Assembly (NCBI GenBank): GCA_963377175.1
Contig: CAUJNA010002157.1
Coordinates: 248,399 to 312,398 of the forward strand
DNA: 64,000 nucleotides
Direction of reading: 5' to 3'
Source: Effrenium voratum
Lineage: Eukaryota > Sar > Dinophyceae > Suessiales > Symbiodiniaceae
The translations under genes were made by a program, and so were the position numbers. A model generated the notes under the pieces. It was not told the DNA's origin and ran no database searches. It worked only from the letters and a program-made list of their open reading frames with translations. Below, piece after piece: positions 22,614 through 35,500 of the stretch (position 1 is its first letter; the number at the start of each line of letters is the position of its first letter).

Positions 22614-23488
22614 CTTTTTTAAGGTATATACCCTTTTCAGCTTGGTTTAAAGGGAAACCAGCAGCGAAGCACTAAGTTTGGGTGTGGGTGTCCCTTATTT
22701 TGAACAGTTCCAACCAAGCTGATTTCTAGCCGGAGATGAACAGCGCCTCAAAAAGGCACACATTCAGACAAAATTTCATCCAGCAGCAGCCACACACTTA
22801 GTTCCGAGGTGGCCTTCCTCACCAGGCAGCTACAAGAGCAGAAGGACGTTAAGGCAGGCGTCGTTTCAACGGGAACCCGATCTCGATTCCCTTTGGCTTG
22901 GCCTTAGTTTGTCGCCGGCGTGCAAGTCCTCCTTTTTGGGTTTGCCGCAAGGTTTTTGCAAAGAGCATCAACCAGCAAAACAGGTGTGTGTTTCCTCTCG
23001 CCTTTGGACGCATGCCCTGGGAGCCCCTATGAGTAAACTCTTTTGTTCATGGTCGCTGGGCAATAAGTGGCAACACGAGGCAGCAGCCTCGGGCTGTTCG
23101 CACGTTAGGCTGCGGAGAAGGAGGAGCAGCGAAGATGTGCAACCCTCGGATCTCGGAGCACTTGGCTCTCGCATTCGGCTCGGGTGCTGGGGTGCTGTTT
23201 GGATAGCGGTTGGAACCAGCCGAGGATGTCCTTCTCAGAGTTGGAGCCGGTCAAGTGAACAAAAAGAAGTGGCAAGGATCCTGGAAATGGATGCGCGAAT
23301 TCGGGGTCCGTGCCAGGAGTCTTGTTTTCTTTGTTGGCCAGAAACAGTTTTGGTGTAAAGCTCAATCAAATAAATCATTATGCTTCAGTGTTTGGTGTAT
23401 TAAGACATGTCTTGGTGTAACCCCGGCTGGTGTTTTTTGAAATGTTTCGGTGTAGACCCGGCTGTTGTTTGTTTTTGCCGGTTTTCAG

Positions 23489-23550
23489 GCCGTGAGAGGG
23501 AGGAGCAGCTGTCGGCCGCGGAGCTGGAGAAGGAGAGGCGCAAGGCCTGA
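23489..23550 (+). CDS. Coiled-coil exon left of the satellite
   Basis: After a GGTTTTCAG acceptor (ending 23488) the frame reads REREEQLSAAELEKERRK, a clear charged coiled-coil. It can end in two ways: at the TGA of 23548-23550 as a terminal exon, or at a GC donor after AAG (23545, GCCTGA), leaving the exon in phase 0. In the latter case it is phase-compatible with the exons at 32206 and 32550, and the satellite would lie in the intron between them. The gene is not identified. Confidence 0.55.
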
Positions 23551-25783
23551 GCGGAGGGGGGGGGGGCGGGGGGCGTTTGCTCGTCCCAGTCACAAGGTGG
23601 TGACCCACAAAAGAAGGTCTGAAGGTTTTGCCTCGTTTTTATAATCCAGTGCCTCGATGATTCGATGATTGATTTAACAATTATTAGGGGTCATACACGT
23701 TGCCAACCACCATGAAATATCATAGGCGTTGCCAACCACCATGAAAAATCATAGGCGTTGCCAACCACCATGAAAAGTCATAGGCGTTGCCAACCACCAT
23801 GAAAAGTCATGGGCGTTGCCAACCGCCATGAAAAATCATGGGCGTTGCCAACCACCATGAAAACTCATGGGCGTTGCCAACCACCATGAAAAATCATGGG
23901 CGTTGCCAACCGCCATGAAAAATCATGGGCGTTGCCAACCGCCATGAAAAAATCATGGGCGTTGCCAACCACCATGAAAAATCATGGGCGTTGCCAACCA
24001 CCATGAAAAATCATGGGCGTTGCCAACCACCATGAAATATCATGGGCGTTGCCAACCACCATGAAATATCATGGGCGTTGCCAACCACCATGAAATATCA
24101 TGGGCGTTGCCAACCACCATGAAATATCATGGGCGTTGCCAACCACCCTGAAATATCATGGGCGTTGCCAACCACCATGAAAAATCATGGGCGTTGCCAA
24201 CCGCCATGAAAAATCATGGGCGTTGCCAACCACCATGAAAAATCATGGGCGTTGCCAACCACCATGAAAAGTCATGGGCGTTGCCAACCGCCATGAAAAA
24301 TCATGGGCGTTGCCAACCACCATGAAAAATCATGGGCGTCGCCAACCACCATGAAATATCATGGGCATTGCCAACCACCATGAAATATGATAGGCGTTGC
24401 CAACCACCATGAAATATCATGGGCGTTGCCAGCCGCCATGAAATATCATGGGTGTTGCCAACCACCATGAAAAATCATGGGCGTTGCCAATCATCATGAA
24501 ATATCATGGGCATTGCCAACCATCATAGGCGTTGCCAACCACCATGAAAAATCATGGGCGTTGCCAACCACCATGAAATATCATGGGCGTTGCCAACCCC
24601 CATGAAATATCATGGGGGTTGCCAACCCCCATGAAAATCATGACGGTTGTCAACCGCCATGAAAATCATGACGGTTGTCAACCCCCATGAAAATCATGAC
24701 GGTTGTCAACCGCCATGAAAATCATGACGGTTGTCAACCGCCATGAAAATCATGAGCGTTGCCAACCACCATGAAATATGATGAGCGTTCTCAACCACCA
24801 TGAAATATCATGGGCGTTGCCAACCACCATGAAATATCATGGGCGTTGCCAACTATCATGAAAATATCATAGGCGTTGCCAACCGCCATGAAAAGTCATA
24901 GACGTTGCCAAGCATCATTTAAAAAAAACATAGGCGTTGCCAACCACCAATCATGGGCGTTGCCAACCACCGTGAAATATCATGGGCGTTGCCAACCAGC
25001 ATGAAATATCATGGGCGTTGCCAACCACCATCAAATATCATGGGCGTTGCCAACCCCCATGATCATGACGGTTGTCAACCGCCATGAAAATCATGAGCGT
25101 TGCCAACCGCCATGAAAATCATGGGCGTTGCCAACCGCCATGAAGAATCATGGGCATTGCCAACCGCCATGAAACATCATCGTCGTTGCCAACCACCATG
25201 AAAATTCATGGGCGTTGCCAACCACCATGAAAAATCATGGGCGTCGCCAACCACCGTGAAAAATCATGGGCGTTGCCAACCACCATGAAAAATCATGGGC
25301 GTTGCCAACCACCATGAAAAATCATGGGCGTTGCCAACCACCATGAAAAATCATGGGCGTTGCCAACCCCCATGAAAATCATGAGCGTTGCCAACCGCCA
25401 TGAAAATCATGACGGTTGTCAACCGCCATGAAAATCATGAGCATTGCCAACCACCATGAAATATCATGGGCATTGTCAACCGCCATGAAATGTCATGGGC
25501 GTTGCCAACCACCATGAAATATCAGGGGCGTTTCCAACCACCATGAAAATTCATGGGCGTTGCCAACCGCCATGAAAAAGCACAGGCGTTGCCAACCATC
25601 ATGAAAAATAATGGGCGTTGCCAACCGCCATGAAAGATCATGGCCGTTGCCAACCACCATGAAAAATCATGGGCGTTGCCAACGGCCATGAAAAATCATG
25701 GGCGTTGCCAACAACCATGAAAAATCATGGGCGTTGCCAACCATTATGAAAAATCACAGGCGTTGCCAACCACCATGAAAAAT

Positions 25784-25880
25784 GAACGGCCGCACAAGTG
25801 GTGCTTCTCTGCCGCAAAACCCCTTGTGCGGCCATTTTTAGCAAAAGGGCCTTTGTGCGGCCATTTTCTGTGCCTTGTGC
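25784..25880. repeat. Hairpin cassette 1 within the satellite
   Basis: This block breaks the 29-bp rhythm and begins GAACGGCCGCACAAGTGGTG. GGCCGCACAAG pairs with CTTGTGCGGCC 24 bases on, and a further TTTGTGCGGCC follows about 20 bases later. Six more copies occur at about 26800, 27499, 27678, 28172, 28674 and 28807, each about 95 bp. Confidence 0.85.
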
Positions 25881-26799
25881 GTTGCCAACAACCCTGCAAA
25901 ATCATAGGCGATGCCAGCTACCATGTTTTTTTTGCGTTGCCAAGCACCAAGAAAAGTCATAGGCGTTGCCAACCACCATGAAAAATCATGGGCGTTGCCA
26001 ACCACCATGAAAACTCATGGGCGTTGCCAACCACCATGAAATATCATGGGCGTTGCCAACGGGCGTTGCCAACCCCCATGAAAATCATGGCGGTTGTCAG
26101 CGTTGCCAACCCCCATGAAAATCATGACGGTTGTCAACCCCCATGAAAATCATGACGGTTGTCAAACGCCATGAAAAGTCATAGACGTTGCCAACCATCA
26201 TAAAAAAAAGGAGAAAAACAAAAAAAACATAGGCGTTGCCAACCACCAATCATGGGCGTTGCCAACCACCGCGAAATATCATGGGCGTTGCCAACCAGCA
26301 TTAAATATCATGGGCGTTGCCAACCACCATCAAATATCATGGGCGTTGCCAACCCCCATGAAAGATCATGACGGTTGTCAACCCCCATGAAAATCATGCC
26401 GGTTGTCAATCGCCATGAAAATCATGGGCGTTGCCAACCGCCATGAAAAATCATGGGCGTTGCCAACCACCATAAAAAAACCTGGCCGTTGCCAACCACC
26501 ATGAAATATCATGGGAGTTGCCAACCGCCATGAAAAATCATGGGCGTCGCCAACCACCGTGAAAAATCATGGGCGTTGCCAACCACCATGCAAAATCATG
26601 GGCGTTGCCAACCGCCGTGAAACATCATGGGCGTTGCCAACCACCATGAAACATCATGGGCGTTGCCAACCACCATGAAACATCATGGGCGTTGCCAACC
26701 ACCATGAAATATCATAGGCGTTGCCAACCACCATGAAAAATCATGGGCGTTGCCAACCGCCATGAAAAAGCACAGGCGTTGCCAACCACCATGAAAAAT

Positions 26800-28894
26800 G
26801 AACGGCCGCACAAGTGGTGCTTCTCTGCCGCAAAACCCCTTGTGCGGCCAATTTTAACAAAAGGGCCTTTGTGCGGCCATTTTCTGTGCCGTATGCGTTG
26901 CCAACCACCCTGCAAAATCATAGGCGTTGCCAGCCACCATGAAATCATATGCGTTGCCAACCACCATGAAAAATCATGGGCGTTGCCAACCACTATGAAA
27001 AATCATAGGCGTTGCCAACCACCATGAAAAATCATGGGCGTTGCCAACCGCCATGAAAATCATGGGCGTTGCCAACCACCATGAAAAATCATGGGCGTTG
27101 CCAACCACCATGAAATATCATGGGCGTTGCCAACCATCATGAACAATCATGGGCGTTGCCAACCACCGTGACAAATCATGGGCGTTGCCAACCACCATGA
27201 AAAATCATGGGCGTTGCCAACCACCATCATGAAATATCATGGGCGTTGCCAACCGCCATGAAAAATCATGGGCGTTGCCAACCGCCATGAAAAATCATGG
27301 GCGTTGCCAACCACCATGAAACATCATGGGCGTTGCCAACCACCATGAAACATCATGGGCGTTGCCAACCACCACGAAACATAATGGGCGTTGCAAACCA
27401 CCATGAACAATCATAGGCGTTGCCAACCACCATGAAAATTCATAGGCGTTGCCAACCATTATGAAAAGTCACAGGCGTTGCCAACCACCATGAAAAGTGA
27501 ACGGCCGCACAAGTGGTGCTTCTCTGGCGCAAAACCCCTTGTGCGGCCATTTTTACAAAAGGGTTTTTGTGCGGCCATTTTTTTTGTGCCTTATGCGTTG
27601 CCAACCACCATGAAAAATCATAGGCGTTGCCAACCACTCTAAAAAGTCATAGGCGTTGCCAACCACCATGTAAAAATGAACGGCCGCACAAGTGGTGCTT
27701 CTCTACCGTAAAACCCCTTGTGCGGCCATTTTTACACAAGGGCCTTTGTGCGGCCATTTTCTGCGCCTTATGCGTTGCAAACCACCATGAGATTCATAAG
27801 CGTTGCCAACCACCATGAAAAATCATGGGCGTTGCCAACCGCCATGAGAAATCATGGGCGTTGCCAACCACCATGAAGACTCATAGGCGTTGCCAACCAC
27901 CATGAAATATCATGGGCGTTGCCAACCACCATGAAATATCATGGGCGTTGCCAACCGTCATGAAAAATCACGGGCGTTGCCAACCGCCAAGATAAATCAC
28001 GGGCGTTGCCAACCACCATGAAACATCATGGGCGTTGCCAACCACCATGAAGCATCATGGGCGTTGCCAACCACCATGAAAAATCATAGGCGTTGCCAAC
28101 CACCATGAAAAATCATGGGCGTTGCCAACCGTCATGAAAAAGCACAGGCGTTGCCAACCACCATGAAAAATGAACGGCCGCACAAGTGGTGCTGCTCTGC
28201 CGCAAAACCCCTTGCGCGGCCATTTTTAGCAAAAGGGCCTTGTGCGGCCATTTTCTGTGCCTTATGCGTTGCCAACCACCGTGCAAAATCATAGGCGTTG
28301 CTAACTTGCTAACCACCATGAAATCATATGCGTGGCCAACCACCATGAAATTCATATGCGTTGCATAGCGCTATGAAAATCATAGGCGTTGCCAACCACC
28401 ATGAAAAAATCTTGGTCGTTGCCAACCACCATGACAAATCATGGGCGTTGCCAACCACCATGAAAAAATCATGGCCGTTGCCAACCACCATGAAAAATCA
28501 TCGGCGTTGCCGACCACAATGACAAATCATGGGCGTTGCCAACCACCATGACAAATCATGAGCGTTGCCAACCACCATGAAAAATCATGGGCGTTGCCAA
28601 CCACCATGAACAATCATAGGCGTTGCCAACCACTCTAAAAAATCATAGGCGTTGCCAACCACCATGAAAAAATGAACGGCTGCACAAGTGGCGCTTGTCT
28701 GCCGCAAAACCCCTTGCGCGGCTAATTTTTACAAAAGGGCCTTTGTGCGGACATTTTCTGTGCCTTATGCGTTGCCAATCACCATGAAAAATCATAGGCG
28801 TTGCCAACGGCCGCACAAGTGGTGCTTCTCTGCCGCAAGACCCCTTGTGCGGCCATTTTTACAAAGGGCTTTGTGCGGCCATTTTCAAGGCCTT
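26800..28894. repeat. Hairpin cassettes 2-7 within the satellite
   Basis: Copies at 26800-26893, 27499-27593, 27678-27771, 28172-28263, 28674-28767 and 28807-28894, with satellite units between them. All keep the GGCCGCACAAG / CTTGTGCGGCC pairing except that copy 6 has lost several stem bases. Spacing is irregular (about 90 to 700 bp of satellite), so they are not a simple higher-order repeat. Confidence 0.85.
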
Positions 28895-29334
28895 ATGCTT
28901 TGCAAACCACCCTGCAACATCATAGGCGTTGCCAACCACCATGAAATCATGTGTGTTGCCAGCCACCATGAGATTCATATGCGTTGCCAACCACCATGAA
29001 ATTCATATGCGTTGCATACCACTATGACAAAAATCATATGCGTTGCCAACCACCATGAAAAATCACAGGCGTTGCCAACCACCACGACAAATCATAGTCG
29101 TTGCCAACCACCATGAAAAAATCATGGGCGTTGCCAACCACCATGAAAAATCATGGGCGTTGCCAACCACCCATGAAAAATCATGGGAGTTGCCAGCCAC
29201 CATGAACAATCATGGGCGTCGCTAACCGCCATGAAAGATCATGAGCGTTGCCAACCACCATGAAAAATCATGGGCGTTGCCAACCGCCGTGAAAAATCAT
29301 CGGCGTTGCCGACCACCATGTAGTATCATAGGCG

Positions 29335-31850
29335 TTGCCAACCACCATGAAAATCATGACGGTTGCCAACCGCCATGAAAATCATGAGCGTCATGGACGC
29401 TGCGCCCGCCAAGGACGTAAACCCCGAAAATCATACGCGTTGCCAACCGCCATGAAAATCATGACAGTTGCAAACCGCCATGAAAATCATGACGGTTGTC
29501 AACCCCCACGAAAAACATGACGGTTGTCAACCCCATGAAAATCATGACGGTTGGCAACCGCCATGAAAAATCATGAGCGTCATGGACGCTGCGGCCGCCA
29601 AGGACGTAAACCCCAACCGCCATGAAAATCATGACGGTTGTCAACCGCCATGAAAATCATGACGCTTGTCAACCCCATGAAAATCATGACGGTTGGCAAC
29701 CGCCATGAAAATCATGAGCGTCATGGACGCTGCGGCCGCCAAGGACGTAAACCCCGAAAATCATACGCGTTGCCAACCGCCATGAAAATCATGACGGTTG
29801 CCAACCGCCATGAAAATCATGACGGTTGTCAACCCCCATGAAAAACATTACGGTTGTCAACCGCCATGAAAATCATGAGCGTCATGGACGCTGCGGCCGC
29901 CAAGGACGTAAACCCGGAAAATCATATGCGTTGCCAACCGCCATGAAAATCATGACGGTTGCAAACCGCCATGAAAATCATGACGGTTGCAACCCCCATG
30001 AAAAACATGACGGTTCTCAACCCCCATGAAAATCATGAGCGTCATGGACGCTGCGGCCTCCAATGACGTAAGCCCGAAAATCATACGCGTTGCCAACCGC
30101 CATGAAAATCATGACGGTTGCCAGCCGCCATGAAAATCATGACGGTTGTCAACTGCCATGAAAATCATGAGCGTCATGGACGCTGCGGCCGCCAAGGACG
30201 TAAACCCCGAAAATCATGTGCGTTGCCAACCGCCATGAAAATCATGACGGTTGTCAGCCGCCATGAAAATCATGTCGGTTGGCGGTTGGCAACGCATATG
30301 ATTTTCGGGGGTTACATGCTTGGCGGCCGCAGCGTCCATGACGCTCAAAGTTTTCATGGCAGTTGACAACCGTAATGATTTTCATGGGGGTTGAAAATCA
30401 TGACGGTTGTCAGCCGCCATGAAAATCATGACGGTTGTCAACCGCCATGAAAATCATGAGCGTCATGGACGCTGCGGCCGCCAAGGACGTAAATCCGGAA
30501 AATCATATGCGTTGCCAACCACCATGAAAATCATGACGGTTGCAAACCGCCATGAAAATCATGACAGTTGTCAACCCCAATGAAAATCATGACGGTTGTC
30601 AACCGCCATGAAAATCATGAGCGTCATGGCCCCTGCGGCCGCCAAGGACGTAAACCCCGAAAATGATACGCGTAGCCAACCGCCATGAAAATCATGACGG
30701 TTGCAAACCGCCATGAAAATCATGACGGTTGTCAACCCCCATGAAAAACATGACGGTTGTCAACCGCCATGAAAATCATGAGCGTCATGGCCGCTGCGGC
30801 CGCCAAGGACGTAAACCCGAAGAATCATACGCGTTGCCAACCGCCATGAAAATCATGACGGTTGTCAACCGCCATGAAAATCATGACGGTTGTCAACCCC
30901 TATGAAAATCATGACGGTTGTCAACCGCCAGGAAAATCATGAGCGTCATGGACGCTGCGGCCGCCCAGGACGTAAACCCCGAAAATCATACGCGTTGCCA
31001 ACCGCCATGAAAATCATGACGGTTGTCAACCCCCATGAAAATCATGACGGTTGCCAACCGCCTTGAAAATCATGAGCGTCATGGACGCTGCGGCCGCCAA
31101 GGACGTAAACCCCGTCATGGACATGCATGACGGCCGCCAATGAAAATCATGACGGTTGTAAACCCCGAAAATCATTCATGACGGTTGTCAACCGCCATGA
31201 AAATCATGACGGTTGTCAACCCCCATGAAAATCATGACGGTTGTCAATGAAAATCATGAGCGTCATGGACGCTGCGGCCGCCAAGGATGTAAACCCCAAC
31301 CGCCATGAAAATCAACCGCCATGAAAATCATGACGGTTGTCAACCCCCATGAAAATCATGACGGTTGTCAACCGCCATGAAAATCATGAGCGTCATGGAC
31401 GCTGCGGCCGCCAAGGACGTAAACCCGGAAAATCATATGCGTTGCCAACCGCCGTGCAAATCATGACGGTTGTCAGCCGCCATGAAAATCATGACGGTTG
31501 TCAACCCCCATGAAAATCATGAGCGTCATGGACGCTGCGGCCGCCAAGGACGTAAACCCCGAAAATCATACGCGTTGCCAACCGCCATGAAATTCATGAC
31601 GGTTGCCAGCCGCCATGAAAATCATGACGGTTGTCAACCCCCATAAAATTCATGACGGTTGTCAACTGCCATGAAAATCATTTGCGTCATGGACGCTGCG
31701 GCCGCCAAGGACGTAAACCCCGAAAATCATATGCGTTGCCAACCGCCATGAAAATCATGACGGTTGTCAGCCGCCATGAAAATCATGACGGTTGTCAACC
31801 CCCACGAAAATCATGACGGTTGTCAACCCCATGAAAATCATGAGCGTTGC
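29335..31850. repeat. Satellite, domain B (28-bp units plus higher-order segment)
   Basis: Here the unit is GACGGTTGTCAACCGCCATG followed by AAAATCAT. About every 130-190 bp it is joined by a segment reading GCGTCATGGACGCTGCGGCC and GCCAAGGACGTAAACCCCG. About fifteen such segments are visible (first near 29388, last near 31685). Each carries the dyad GCGTC/GACGC and usually GCGGCCGC. The array ends abruptly at about 31850. Confidence 0.93.
30281..30393. repeat. Inverted segment inside satellite domain B
   Basis: In this interval the units read in reverse complement (GGCGGTTGGCAACGCATATG, GATTTTCGGGGGTTAC, GGCGGCCGCAGCGTCCATGA), while both flanks are in forward orientation. It is a local inversion of roughly one higher-order unit. 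Confidence 0.85.
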
Positions 31851-32205
31851 AAGCTTCTATGACCCCTAAAGATTTTTTTGTCCGATGATTTGGTTTGTTT
31901 TTTCGGGGGAGAGCCGCATGTATCGGGAGGTATTGTGTCGTCAACTTGTTGGACGCTCCCTCTTGGAGTTGTGTTTCTTCCCGCCAGCCCTAAGACCCTA
32001 AGATTCAGGGATATTCGGGGATTCCTGATCCAGGGCTTACGATTCTGACTGTGGAGTGATCTCCCTGGATCGCAGTTTGGTCGATTCGAGAGAAGGTTGA
32101 ACAAGACTAGCTTTCAATCAGCAACTGCTCTCACTTTGGGTTCTTTGACCCCACCAATGAACAGGCTTCTCATTTCTAGATGGCTCGGACTTCTGGGGCT
32201 TGCAG

Positions 32206-32251
32206 GTCTTGGAGCGCAAGAAGCGAGAGCAGGACGTGCGGACTCTTTGGG
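32206..32251 (+). CDS. Short coiled-coil exon right of the satellite
   Basis: Following GGGGCTTGCAG (ending 32205) the frame reads VLERKKREQDVRTLWG. A GT donor at 32236 (GTGCGG) would give a 30-nt phase-0 exon ending REQD. A later GT at 32252 is also possible. Charged helix composition matches the exons at 23489 and 32550. No gene is identified. Confidence 0.45.
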
Positions 32252-32549
32252 GTTTCGCTTGAACGCTGGTCTCTCCGTCCGTTGCTTGCCGACTTCTTGC
32301 CCTCACATTCAAGGAAAGGCGCGCCCATTTATCTCAGGCGTCAACACAGAAAAAGGTCCCATGCAAAAGGTGAAGCATTGGTGGGACAGCTTCCGCAGAT
32401 TCGTCATGCTACATTCTCTTCAGATTAGTTGTGATATGCATGCATAGGCGCATCAACACAAGCCTTACCAAAGATGCCACGGTCTGATTGATTGAAACGG
32501 CGACCACGAGGCACATGTCTCCGTTTTTAACGGTTTGTTCTCTATCCAG

Positions 32550-32588
32550 GAGAATGCCCAGTTCTTGCAGCAGCAGATCGATCAGAAG
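32550..32588 (+). CDS. Short coiled-coil exon
   Basis: After CTCTATCCAG (ending 32549) the frame reads ENAQFLQQQIDQK and meets a GC donor after AAG (32589, GCGCGT). The exon is 39 nt, in phase 0 at both ends. The NxxFLxxQI-x-x-K pattern recalls coiled-coil axonemal proteins such as the RIB43A group, but 13 residues cannot prove it. Confidence 0.45.
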
Positions 32589-35500
32589 GCGCGTGATCCG
32601 GCACACATCACAGCGGCAGGCACATTATGTTGAAGGGCTGAGCTGGAGCCCCTACTGTAGAAACCACGCTCCACCCCCCAGATCCAAGCATCAAAAGGAG
32701 CCAAATGTGCTTGCCAATCTTGCCACTGGCTATGAGGTTTAGAGAGGCTCGGATTCATACTATGCTAGATAGACTTTATACACATACTGGTGGATAAAGG
32801 CCAAGGGGCCGCCTTCGAAAGCGCTGGGTCGACCACTTGCCGCTTCGCCAGTCTGCTTCAAAGCGCTCCAACGACCAGATGACGCAGGCGCCAGCGCCGA
32901 CACTGACTGGTATCAGAGTTGGATTAGGGCCAGTCACCGAATGACCAAGTCCCAGTTGAATATGGTCAGACCCGGCAGAAGCATGGCGGCTTTTTGTTCA
33001 CCGTTGCCTGTGTACTGCAACTGTGGAATGCAATGTGAACAAAAGGGGCAGTGAGATCACCAATTTCGGGGATAGAATGAGCAAACCCCATCATCAAGGT
33101 CCTGTAGCTGGGAGTCTTTTGCTTTCGGTTTTATGAATTTATAGTACTTTGCCCAGGTGCGATCTGGTATAAACCGGCGTGTGCCATTCAGCTCGCGTAA
33201 CGGCTCACAGGTCACATGCTCTCATTGCCGGTCCAGGGCCCGCTTTGCTGGGTTCGTTTCAGGGCAACTTGTGTGTGTGTGTGTGTTGGGGGGGGGGCAA
33301 GTTTGTCCCATGTTCTGGTGGCGGGGGCCTGGCAACCATGAGGTCGTTGTTGCGGCCTGCTCTTGACGAGGGCCGTGCATAGAACCCGACTCTGTGGGTC
33401 CCTTTAAGGGGCTGGGGTCATCAAGCCCCTGCCTGAGCGCCCTGGTTCTGATGAATTTTGGATTGTCGGAACAGGTGCTCTTGGGACCCCCCAAACAGTG
33501 CGACGTGCGGCAAGTTTGGGCGTGACAATTGGCGCTCAGGTGGAGCAGTCCATGAACAAGGCCTCTTTCGCCGTCGGAAATCGATGTGAACGAAGGGTCT
33601 ACCTCCAAATGGCTGGCTCCATGATGGTCTCTTACGTGTAAGTCTTAAACTTGGAGGCACCCTCAGCTGGTTGAGTCAATTTGCTGGCACCTGTAGATAC
33701 TACCATTCAACAAGTCTATTCTAGGGTTCTGTTGCATTTTGATACGCATCCCTCAGCGTGCTTTGGAAGGGTGCGACGCACAAGATGCGACGGACATTGG
33801 GCGTGAATTGTAATAGGGGACCCTTCGGTGGACATCATTTTAGGTGGGGATTCACGTCCACCAGCCACTTATGAGGTAGTTCTGTTGAAAAATGTCATGT
33901 CGAAGGCCTTTTTTGGGAGGCCTTCGCAAGGGCAGTGGTTGATCAGTCACTGTGTTTCTTTTTTTTTGAATTCTTCTCCGGGGACCACCCAACATGTTGG
34001 TGGTCCTTTTGGTTTTCCTTTTGAACCACAGAGGAAAGATACCCCCCCAAAAATAAAGACAGCCAAAAAGCAACATCCTGCTTCTTCCGTGGATGGCTCC
34101 GTTTGCCACACCCCCAAACACGGAGCGAGACAAGGGCGGGCTCTTGCCTCACACAAAGCGCAATTAAACAGAAAAACGTGCCTCAGGAAAAGTGGGCGCC
34201 CCTGCACCTGAACCGAAGAGATCCCTTCGTTCGGAAGATGTTTTGGTTGCCCGGCATCGCCCAAAAGTTGCTGCAGCGGGGGGACTCGGACGGAGGCCCG
34301 GTTGCAGCGAGCGACCGAGCCCAAGACACTGCAGATGCCGCTTGACATTGGAGAATGCTTGCTTCAGCTTTCGAGGATCGAACAAGTTCCTTCTAATTGA
34401 CCTAGTTTGGTTTCCTTCTAGCCTTGGTTTGCCTTCTGCTACATGAACGAACCAAGAGGGAACCTTGAAATGACCAGATGTACGTGAACTGCGGTTCTTA
34501 GAGTTTACATATTTGTCATAGCCCAGTTGTTTGGCCCCTGTTTTGCTCAACAGGCTGTGTTCCTACATTTTGGGGCCCCCTGGTTTCCCATCGAGACAAG
34601 TCCACCATTGCAGTTTCCGATGCCCGGAAAGAATGATGTTGTGCCTGTATTTGGGCGACACTGCCCGATCATTGATTCACTCAGGGGACGGTACATCATT
34701 TGGCCTGTACGTGGGAGTCGAGGGCGTCCCGTTCTTGGTCGAGAAAGAACAAAACTGAGACCGCCCATTCAGACAGCGAGAGACACCCGGGAAGCTTGCT
34801 CGATTGTCCCGGGGCAGAAGTTGCGTTGCTTGTTTTGGGGGTGTTCGGCTGTAAACCATGTGGTAGGTTTCCGGTTACTTATCATATCGCTGTGAGCATC
34901 GTGACGGAACATCTGCTCGCAAGTTGTTGAGACTCCGCACAAGAAGTCGATAAGTCGATTAGGCTCTTCTCTCACCTGCTTCTAGCAAGATGACTTTTTT
35001 ACTGGTTGCTTCAACAGCGAGTGCACGATGCACGCATCCAAGGTTGGTGCAGAACAAGATGAGGCAGGGCTTGGTGCTGCGTTTGCCTTATGCTCATGTG
35101 AACCACCAACAATGGCACCTGGGTAAATCAACAAACCATGTTTTGGAAAGGCAATTGCAGTGGTGCTCTTCTGGGTGGGCGGCTTTTGGGCAAATTTGGA
35201 TCAACCAAGGGGGGTGTGGTCTTGTTTGTGTTCCCATGGAGCTCTGGAAGGTCGCACCCCCCCCCCCCCGGCACGACTCTTGTAGCTTCCCTTTGACGGG
35301 CTGGCATCGATTCGGCTGCCCTGGATCATGAGAGGAACCCCAAATCAAGCAGTAAATCTTGCCTTCAAACACAGACTCAAAGAGCCCGGTGCCTATTAAC
35401 TATGTATCTCAATCTGATTCGAGTGAGTCACTTTGAAGCTCCAATGAGGATCGCCTGCGGGTGCCAGAGTTGCCTTAGAAAAAAGATCAGCCCCCTCACA

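Larger units (their letters stand above)
23691..29334. repeat. Satellite, domain A (28-29-bp unit)
   Basis: About 190 head-to-tail copies of a unit best written GGCGTTGCCAACCACCATGA followed by AAAATCATG. Variation is concentrated at the A-tract (AAAAA, AATAT, AACTC) and at CCACC/CCGCC. Each unit contains two small dyads: CCATGA with TCATGG around four A/T bases, and GGCGTTGCC. Seven hairpin cassettes interrupt the array from 25784 on. Open frames in it are short, repeat-derived and not conserved as proteins. Confidence 0.97.

Noticed and set aside
25727..28999. Recurrent peptide around the hairpin cassettes (PHKWCFSAAKPLVRPF type)
   Set aside because: It recurs because the DNA recurs. Copies differ by frameshifts and stops, with no sign of selection on the protein.
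23691..31850. CRISPR array
   Set aside because: The 28-29-bp units follow each other directly with no unique spacers, there are no cas genes, and the context is eukaryotic. It is satellite DNA.
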